DNA of 52,637 nt from an uncultured Eubacteriales bacterium. Lineage in GTDB: Bacteria > Bacillota > Clostridia > Oscillospirales > Acutalibacteraceae. Location of the stretch: NCBI GenBank assembly GCA_949068525.1, contig CARTIQ010000006.1:1-52637 (forward strand), read 5' to 3'. The notes below the pieces were generated by a model. That model searched no databases. It was not told the DNA's origin and saw nothing but the letters and a program-made list of their open reading frames with translations. Position 1 is the first letter of the stretch. Each line of letters begins with the position of its first letter. Positions 51,928 through 52,637 of the stretch are shown here, piece after piece. A program made the position numbers and the translations under genes.

Positions 51928-52176
51928 ATAAAAGAAGACAATAAAGTGGATAACAAAGATCTGTAGGCCCTCTCTGCTGGTGGTTTAATGGACATAATTG
52001 GAACACGCCTTTTCTCACCGATTGCAGAGGTATGATCTAGTCGCACAGAGGCTTGCCCTTTATGTGGAAAAGCTTACACTGTTGTGGATAATTGCTCAAA
52101 TAGAATTCTTAATATTTGCATAAAAAGGAATGATCCAATCGCATTATCAAATTTATTCAAATCAAAAAACTCTTGA
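51928..52176 (+). pseudogene. Decayed small ORF with leader-like and cysteine-containing parts
   Basis: In the frame beginning ATA at 51928 (5 nt after GGCGGTGG, a possible damaged ribosome site) the reading is IKEDNKVDNKDL, TAG, ALSAGGLMDIIGTRLFSPIAEV, TGA, then SSRTEACPLCGKAYTVVDNC and on to TGA at 52174-52176. Three changes (ATG to ATA, GAG to TAG, one sense codon to TGA) would restore one 83-codon gene. DLEALSAGG resembles a double-glycine leader, though its spacing is one residue off the consensus, and CPLCGKAY...C resembles a zinc ribbon. The 51884-52218 gap holds only this and the tRNA promoter. Identity is uncertain. Confidence 0.3.
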
Positions 52177-52202
52177 CTTTATGGCGAGTTTTGTGATAAA
52201 AT
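52173..52202 (+). promoter_or_regulatory. Sigma-A promoter of the tRNA cluster
   Basis: TTGACT (52173-52178), 18-nt spacer, TAAAAT (52197-52202) preceded by TGA (extended -10). The first tRNA begins 17 nt later. It overlaps the end of the decayed ORF. Confidence 0.7.
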
Positions 52203-52218
52203 ATAATTCGTCAATAAT

Positions 52219-52292
52219 GCGGATGTAGTTCAATGGTAGAACTCCAGCCTTCCAAGCTGGTCGCGTGGGTTCGATTCCCATCATCCGCTCCA
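52219..52292 (+). tRNA. tRNA-Gly (TCC)
   Basis: A 74-nt cloverleaf: acceptor GCGGATG/CATCCGC, D-arm with AGTTCAATGGTAGAAC, anticodon arm CCAGC-CTTCCAA-GCTGG (TCC), T-arm GTGGGTTCGATTCCCAT, encoded CCA. First of the cluster. Confidence 0.95.
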
Positions 52293-52301
52293 TGGTTTTT
52301 T

Positions 52302-52378
52302 GCGCCAATAGCTCAGCTGGATAGAGCAACTGCCTTCTAAGCAGTAGGTCAGGGGTTCGAGTCCCTTTTGGCGCACCA
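52302..52378 (+). tRNA. tRNA-Arg (TCT)
   Basis: A 77-nt cloverleaf: acceptor GCGCCAA/TTGGCGC, anticodon arm with loop CTTCTAA (TCT), T-arm AGGGGTTCGAGTCCCTT, encoded CCA. It decodes AGA/AGG, the rarer arginine codons. Confidence 0.95.
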
Positions 52379-52381
52379 TAT

Positions 52382-52459
52382 GGTGGGTATAGCTTAGTTG
52401 GTTAAAGCGCCAGTTTGTGGCACTGGAGATCGTCGGTTCGACTCCGACTATCCACCCCA
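52382..52459 (+). tRNA. tRNA-His (GTG)
   Basis: A 78-nt cloverleaf with the extra 5' G of tRNA-His (52382) paired with C at 52456; anticodon loop TTGTGGC (GTG); T-arm GTCGGTTCGACTCCGAC; encoded CCA. Confidence 0.94.
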
Positions 52460-52480
52460 CGCTGAATTTCGCTTTTATAT

Positions 52481-52555
52481 TGGGGTGTAGCCAAGCGGTA
52501 AGGCAACGGACTTTGACTCCGTCACTCGCTGGTTCGAATCCAGCCATCCCAGCCA
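52481..52555 (+). tRNA. tRNA-Gln (TTG)
   Basis: A 75-nt cloverleaf: acceptor TGGGGTG/CATCCCA, anticodon loop CTTTGAC (TTG), T-arm GCTGGTTCGAATCCAGC, encoded CCA. The U1-A72 pair at the acceptor end is typical for Gln. Confidence 0.95.
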
Positions 52556-52572
52556 TTTATTCCTTTAACTAT

Positions 52573-52637
52573 GAGCCATTAGCTCAGTTGGCAGAGCACT
52601 TGACTTTTAATCAAGGTGTCCGGAGTTCGAATCTCCG
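52573..52637 (+). tRNA. tRNA-Lys (TTT), 3' end beyond window
   Basis: Begins GAGCCATTAGCTCAGTTGG; anticodon arm CTTGA-CTTTTAA-TCAAG (TTT); the T-arm starts GGAGTTCGAATCTCC and the sequence stops before the acceptor 3' strand. Confidence 0.93.

Noticed and set aside
52033..52035. Read-through or recoded TGA in the small ORF at 51928
   Set aside because: No nearby structure suggests recoding, another stop (TAG) and a lost start are also present, and the other genes use TGA as an ordinary stop.
52281..52556. Minus-strand ORF of 91 residues (MAGMAGFEPASDGVK...)
   Set aside because: It is the reverse complement of four tRNA genes; such ORFs are a well-known false call.

Overview
The window is AT-rich bacterial chromosome from a low-GC Gram-positive organism. 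It most resembles a Clostridia (Oscillospirales/Ruminococcaceae-like) genome. The evidence is strong AGGAGG-type ribosome-binding sites, consensus sigma-A promoters with 17-bp spacers, frequent TTG and GTG starts, the cluster gdpP-rplI-dnaB, an ECF module followed by truA, an RNase J, a DUF5711-like protein and a ClpE-like ATPase. The genus is not determinable by reading alone. Several broken genes (tail-gene fragments, a frameshifted LCP gene, a decayed small ORF before the tRNA cluster) suggest a host-associated genome undergoing some erosion; this is inference.

Layout. 1-2293: 3' part missing of a large secreted BspA-like leucine-rich-repeat protein on the minus strand, with an 11-C homopolymer near its start and 54-bp serine-rich repeats at the window edge. 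2483-4361: decayed prophage tail module (intact Dit-like gene, tape-measure tail fragment, small membrane ORFs), lying downstream of tRNA-Pro and cut off from it by a terminator. 4639-13996 (minus strand): rnjA, gdpP, rplI, dnaB, tilS, ftsH, covering RNA decay, c-di-AMP turnover, translation, replication, tRNA decoding and membrane proteolysis. 14.2-14.4 kb: divergent promoters. 14.4-16.7 kb (plus): rnhA and the Fe-S pair iscS-iscU. 16.7-18.6 kb (minus): an unknown secreted repeat protein and alr. 18.7-21.3 kb (plus): glyA and rarA. 21.35-21.68 kb: a self-contained gene for a double-glycine-leader peptide. 21.7-26.3 kb (minus): an AGCS symporter, murF, murE and tRNA-Met.

26.4-38.9 kb (plus): rlmB, a P-type ATPase-like protein that has lost its catalytic motifs, an LCP cell-wall ligase with a frameshifted tail, alaS, hinT, comEC, holA, ppk2 and a PAP2 phosphatase. 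38.9-46.8 kb (plus): ruvCAB, glmM, an rRNA-type methyltransferase, ecfA1-ecfA2-ecfT and truA. 46.8-51.9 kb (plus): a DUF5711-like membrane-anchored protein, cvpA-like, pgsA and a ClpE-like unfoldase. 52.2 kb to the end: a decayed small ORF, then tRNA-Gly-Arg-His-Gln-Lys, the last cut by the window edge.

Most of the window is core housekeeping: peptidoglycan precursors (alr, murE, murF, glmM, LCP), recombination and replication (ruvCAB, dnaB, holA, rarA), and RNA/tRNA modification (tilS, truA, rlmB). The items most likely to be new biology are the orphan GG-leader peptide at 21409, the P-type ATPase pseudoenzyme at 27262 paired with an LCP gene, the probably phase-variable LRR protein, and the internally duplicated secreted protein at 16758.
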